From Bacillus sp. AFS041924 (lineage in GTDB: Bacteria > Bacillota > Bacilli > Bacillales > Bacillaceae_G): a stretch of 64,000 bases of DNA. Shown here piece by piece: positions 63,747-64,000 of the stretch. The translations under genes were made by a program, and so were the position numbers. The stretch spans positions 89,777 through 153,776 of the forward strand of contig NZ_NULG01000025.1 in assembly GCF_002577195.1 (NCBI RefSeq), in the 5' to 3' direction. Within the stretch, counting starts at the first letter, position 1. The number at the start of each line of letters is the position of its first letter. The notes beneath the pieces are model-generated. The model ran no database searches and was not told the DNA's origin. It saw only the letters and a list, made by a program, of their open reading frames with translations.

Positions 63747-63887
63747 TAGCAACTAAACCTCCTTTCTACAGTCTCTCTTCATATTATGTCCACGACCGTA
63801 TGACATGTTCATCTATTCCCCCAAAAAGCAAAAAAATATACATAAACTTATTGACAATTTTATTTTACAGATGTTATTATATAAATT

Positions 63888-63915
63888 TTGATATTTGATT
63901 TATTAATGTTATACT
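63888..63915 (+). promoter_or_regulatory. Candidate promoter of the CarD-family gene
   Basis: TTGATA (63888-63893), 16 bp, TATACT (63910-63915), 31 bp before the start codon. A second possibility is TTGACA at 63851-63856 with TATTAT 18 bp downstream. Confidence 0.5.
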
Positions 63916-63946
63916 ATTGTTACAAGAATTTTCGGAGGTGGGTACA

Positions 63947-64000
63947 TTGTTCAAAATTGGCGATCAAATTATTTACCCAATGCAGGGAGCTGCAGTAATT
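63947..64000 (+). CDS. CarD-family transcription regulator (5' part only)
   Basis: Partial gene: 18 residues, MFKIGDQIIYPMQGAAVI, are present; the rest is beyond the right edge. This is the CarD/CdnL N-terminus (RNA polymerase interaction domain). CarD-family proteins bind RNA polymerase and stabilise open promoter complexes. Start TTG 63947 follows GGAGGTG. Confidence 0.8.
   Translation, partial: MFKIGDQIIYPMQGAAVI

Overview
The window is a low-GC Firmicute chromosome segment, almost certainly from a spore-forming Bacillaceae. The signature genes are comFA-comFC, degS-degU, comK, sinI-sinR, secA2-slaP, an eps-type exopolysaccharide operon and a sipW-like signal peptidase. I saw no rRNA, tRNA, CRISPR array, transposase or prophage. 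The species cannot be fixed from the sequence alone.

Layout. Positions 1-8.7 kb hold the start of a KimA-type potassium transporter, then flgM, comFC, comFA, degV, degU, degS, an LCP ligase and yvyE, all on the minus strand. A 1.2 kb stretch without a recognisable gene follows, then a lone undecaprenyl-phosphate sugar transferase and a cluster of four DnaA boxes (10.77-10.96 kb). Positions 11-24.8 kb are an envelope region: a lytic transglycosylase, an SH3-rich glucosaminidase, a lysozyme-like protein, a TcaA-like protein, an M48 protease fused to ankyrin repeats, a YARHG protein, a beta-propeller protein and a large S-layer-like protein. Next come secA2-slaP (accessory secretion of S-layer proteins) on the plus strand, comK divergent from a small sigma factor, and sinI-sinR preceded by two inverted Spo0A boxes.

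At 31.3-34.5 kb a minus-strand operon encodes three secreted proteins rich in amphipathic helices plus its own type I signal peptidase. I do not recognise these three proteins. They occupy the place where tapA-sipW-tasA genes would be expected beside sinIR. From 60.0 kb down to 37.6 kb runs a minus-strand glycopolymer locus of more than 20 kb: a CapA/CapB-type kinase pair, a candidate EAR antitermination RNA, a PglF/E/D/C-type diacetylbacillosamine pathway, six glycosyltransferases, a Wzy-like polymerase, a PglK-like flippase, a second SinR-like regulator, a NodB-LRR fusion, a CMP-sugar-acid module and a terminal LCP ligase. A SipW-like peptidase and a small TasA/camelysin-like protein lie just upstream. 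The window ends with a truncated hemoglobin, a MITE-like element, a lipase-like lipoprotein and the start of a CarD-family regulator.

How it fits together. Two perfect 16-bp palindromes with SinR-operator geometry (GTTCTT-N4-AAGAAC) occur in the window. One lies just downstream of a promoter for the helical-protein operon, the other just before the first exopolysaccharide gene. A one-mismatch version precedes the sugar-acid genes, and a related palindrome overlaps a TATAAT next to the EAR element. The simplest reading is a Spo0A-SinI-SinR biofilm regulon that drives both the glycopolymer and an undescribed secreted protein matrix.
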